From the NCBI RefSeq assembly GCF_047495875.1, contig NC_092497.1:4473437-4537436 (forward strand): a DNA stretch of 64,000 bases, written 5' to 3'. A model generated the notes under the pieces. That model did not search any database. It worked only from the letters and a program-made list of their open reading frames with translations, and was not told where the DNA came from. This document shows, in pieces, positions 61,769 to 64,000 of the stretch (within the stretch, counting starts at the first letter, position 1; each line of letters starts with the position of its first letter). Made by a program: the position numbers and the translations under genes. Origin of the DNA: Pithys albifrons albifrons (lineage: Eukaryota > Chordata > Aves > Passeriformes > Thamnophilidae).

Positions 61769-63134
61769 GCATTTAAACCTGTGAAATTTAGTCTTGGTCA
61801 CACCAAATAGGTTTTTAGGTTGCCAGAACTATAGCACAACTATAAGCAGATTATTTCTTAAAGTTTGTACACTAATTTCTGATACAGAATTTTTTGCAAT
61901 TAGTCCTGCTTCATTTCAATTGCAATATATATAAAGAATGATGACAGTTGTTGACATAAGAAGAGTTTAAAAAGTGGACAACCATTTTCAGTATTTTTGC
62001 ATCCATCATTTTGTCATGTGTAGTCCCATTGAATCAAATAAAACTCTTTGGGAATTATGGTATTGCTCGATGTGAGTAAAGGTAATAGGATGGGCATGCC
62101 AGGTTAAAAAAAACACAAACATACATTGAATGTCAAACTACTTTCATTAAACAACAGACTTAGGTCCTATTAAAAACTATTGGGGATTTGTTGTCTACTT
62201 TACCTGTTCTCATATGGCCAAACTATGTTTGCAGGAAAGGACACTGAAATATGAAATATGCAAGTAGACAAATAGTACTGGAAGAATTCCATTGAGGCTC
62301 TTCCAGGTTTTGTGTCAGTATTTTCTCCAGTTTTTGAGAATGTGTTTGATACAACAGTGTTTATAGATTTCTGTAAAAATACATTTTCAAAATAACATAA
62401 ACATGCTTTTTATGATAATGCTCAATGTAAAAATATTGCGTATTGTATGTATAAAGGAGAGGAGTCTTTCGATTATTTCTTTAGAAAGCTGATTAACTGC
62501 TTAAGGGCTAGAATTTGCCAGCCACTTTCAAGCAGAGCTAATCCAAAGCCACCAAGCAAAAGGAAAGATGCTCACAGGCTTCAGCTGGGTTTGAAGTGCA
62601 ATCACAGAGCAAAACTCTTCTACTGAGTCAACCCAGCAATGTCACTGGGACCATGGATGAGGATAGAAAAGGGGATACTGTTTGATCCAATGGAGACTTG
62701 GAGAGTTTAAGTATTACACAACCAGAGCTGTTTTAATTTCCAGTAAGGAAAGAACTATACTGAAAGTGATTGCATGAAAGAGAATGGGACAGCTTGTAAT
62801 TAAGAAAAAGATGGTTTTGTATATTGGCCCATAAGGAGTACATTATCACTAAAAATCAGATGTCTGGAGTCCTCTATCTCCAATGGAAACAAAATCTGAC
62901 ATTAAGAGGTAACAGTTTCATCTTTTCGAACTAATGCTGGGCTGTGATCATCTTTCATGTTGAATCTGAGAAGTCGTTATGATTTTTTTTTTAGTTTCTG
63001 TAGCAGCTTGAAGGTTAACATTTTTGCCAGCTAAATGGCAGTTTTTGCTGGGGATCAGGGGGCGGGAACAGAAAAGGGAAACAGAGACACTTTTATCAAA
63101 TCTAAAAAATCCTGTAAATAGATTTGATAATTTC

Positions 63135-63198
63135 TCCCCCTTCCCCTCCTCCCCTCCCCTCCCCCCCCCCGCCCTCCCCCTCCCCTCCCCCTCCCCGC
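63135..63198 (+). repeat. C-rich low-complexity tract
   Basis: About 64 bp of (CCCCT)n-like sequence with one CCGCC. The minus strand is strongly G-rich and could form a G-quadruplex; the plus strand could form an i-motif. It lies inside the inferred distal 3' UTR of SYT4. Confidence 0.9.
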
Positions 63199-63576
63199 AA
63201 AGCAATGTTTAGCTTGGAAAGTTGAGTAAGGACGACTTGTAACACATTTTAAACCAGACAAGGCAGGACCGAATGTACTGAGGTGAGAAATTCTGCTGTT
63301 TTATAAAGTATTCAATTTTCATTGTGAATATCTTGAACTCTGTTAAGGATACTTTACTGTATTAAACATGTAAAAAAATGATGTTTGTCTAAGTAGCTAA
63401 CAAAAATAATAACTCCTTGAATAGGAGACTATCCATGTCTGGAGATCTGTCGTAACTAAATACCTGCGTTATGGTGTTGTAACTTAATAGAAACTATTCA
63501 AGAGGAAGCATGGTGTATGAGGTTTTGTAAGTTATTTGTGCTGGTTCTGTATGTTGTGCCATCTGTGTAAGACAAG

Positions 63577-63582
63577 AATAAA
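63577..63582 (+). terminator. SYT4: Candidate distal SYT4 poly(A) signal
   Basis: AATAAA 3.2 kb after the stop, followed within 15 bases by a T-rich stretch (GCTTTTGTTC). The farthest plausible end of the transcript. Confidence 0.4.
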
Positions 63583-63600
63583 CTGCTGCTTTTGTTCATC

Positions 63601-64000
63601 CCATCCTAAAAAAATTATCCCACCAATGTATCTTTTCCAGAGATTTCTGCTATTTTTTGTATTCCCAGTCTCCTCTGTCATGTTTTTATCAAAAACGTGT
63701 TTGATTTGCAAAGTCTTCCTCTTCTCATAGAGTTGGATTAGACTTGCTCTGCCAAATACTAGCCAGGCAGAATCACATGTTCTTTATTCCTAGCTGCTTG
63801 CTGCCTACTTACATTAGTTCTGAGTTGTACTCTACGCTCAGACTAAAACCTGAGACATGATCCATGGCCAAAACTTTGAGCCCTACGTGGACTGATATAC
63901 AGATGTAAGCAAGAATGAATTCTGATATATTAGATGGAAGAAGTAAAATTCCAGTCACATTATCTTGCTATCATTCTAGTTGTTTTCCAAAACTAAAATA
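63601..64000. other. Downstream flank, nothing recognised
   Basis: AT-rich unique sequence beyond the last SYT4 poly(A) candidate. No gene or repeat recognised. Confidence 0.45.

Larger units (their letters stand above)
60375..63600 (+). other. SYT4: SYT4 3' UTR (extent inferred)
   Basis: AT-rich sequence after the stop, with no transposon, as expected of a constrained UTR. AATAAA signals occur at 61116-61121, 61763-61768, 62037-62042 and 63577-63582. Human SYT4 has a long 3' UTR, so one of the later signals is likely used, but which one cannot be told from sequence. Confidence 0.6.

Overview
This is vertebrate nuclear DNA, almost certainly from a bird. The evidence is a complete synaptotagmin-4 gene with introns, many short 3' ends of CR1 LINEs (the dominant avian LINE) and many avian-type endogenous retrovirus LTRs. 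The species cannot be told from the sequence. SYT4 lies on the Z chromosome in chicken as far as I recall, so Z linkage is a reasonable but unproven inference.

Layout. Positions 1 to about 51 kb hold no host protein gene that I can recognise. This is intergenic DNA carrying CR1 fragments, microsatellites and at least eight retroviral insertions. Five solo LTRs lie at 1543-2609, 4273-4904, 6861-7190, 42793-43333 and 44102-44845. A further LTR-like block lies near 861-1540. A badly decayed, internally deleted provirus lies at 10684-12707. A 3'-truncated ERV-L-like provirus lies at 31139-36820 on the minus strand. It keeps one LTR, a tRNA-Lys-type primer binding site, and fully open gag and pol frames up to the end of the integrase catalytic core. 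A 5S rRNA-derived pseudogene lies just beside it at 30332-30437.

From 50.9 kb to the right end the window is SYT4 on the plus strand. It has a G/GA-rich upstream tract, an ATG-free leader containing eight degenerate 20-22 bp repeats that resemble REST/NRSF (RE1) sites, four coding exons (51774-51807, 54564-55378, 56946-57066, 60067-60374) encoding exactly 425 residues, and a long 3' UTR with several AATAAA signals up to 63.6 kb.

The most interesting material is (1) the ERV-L-like Gag, which starts with a multi-pass hydrophobic region followed by a five-copy 19-residue repeat carrying TQT motifs, the core of LC8 dynein-light-chain binding sites; (2) a single amber codon separating in-frame gag and pol; (3) a 5-bp target duplication flanking that provirus although its 3' third is missing; (4) a short conserved reading frame inside the U3 of two distantly related LTRs; and (5) the RE1-like array in the SYT4 leader.
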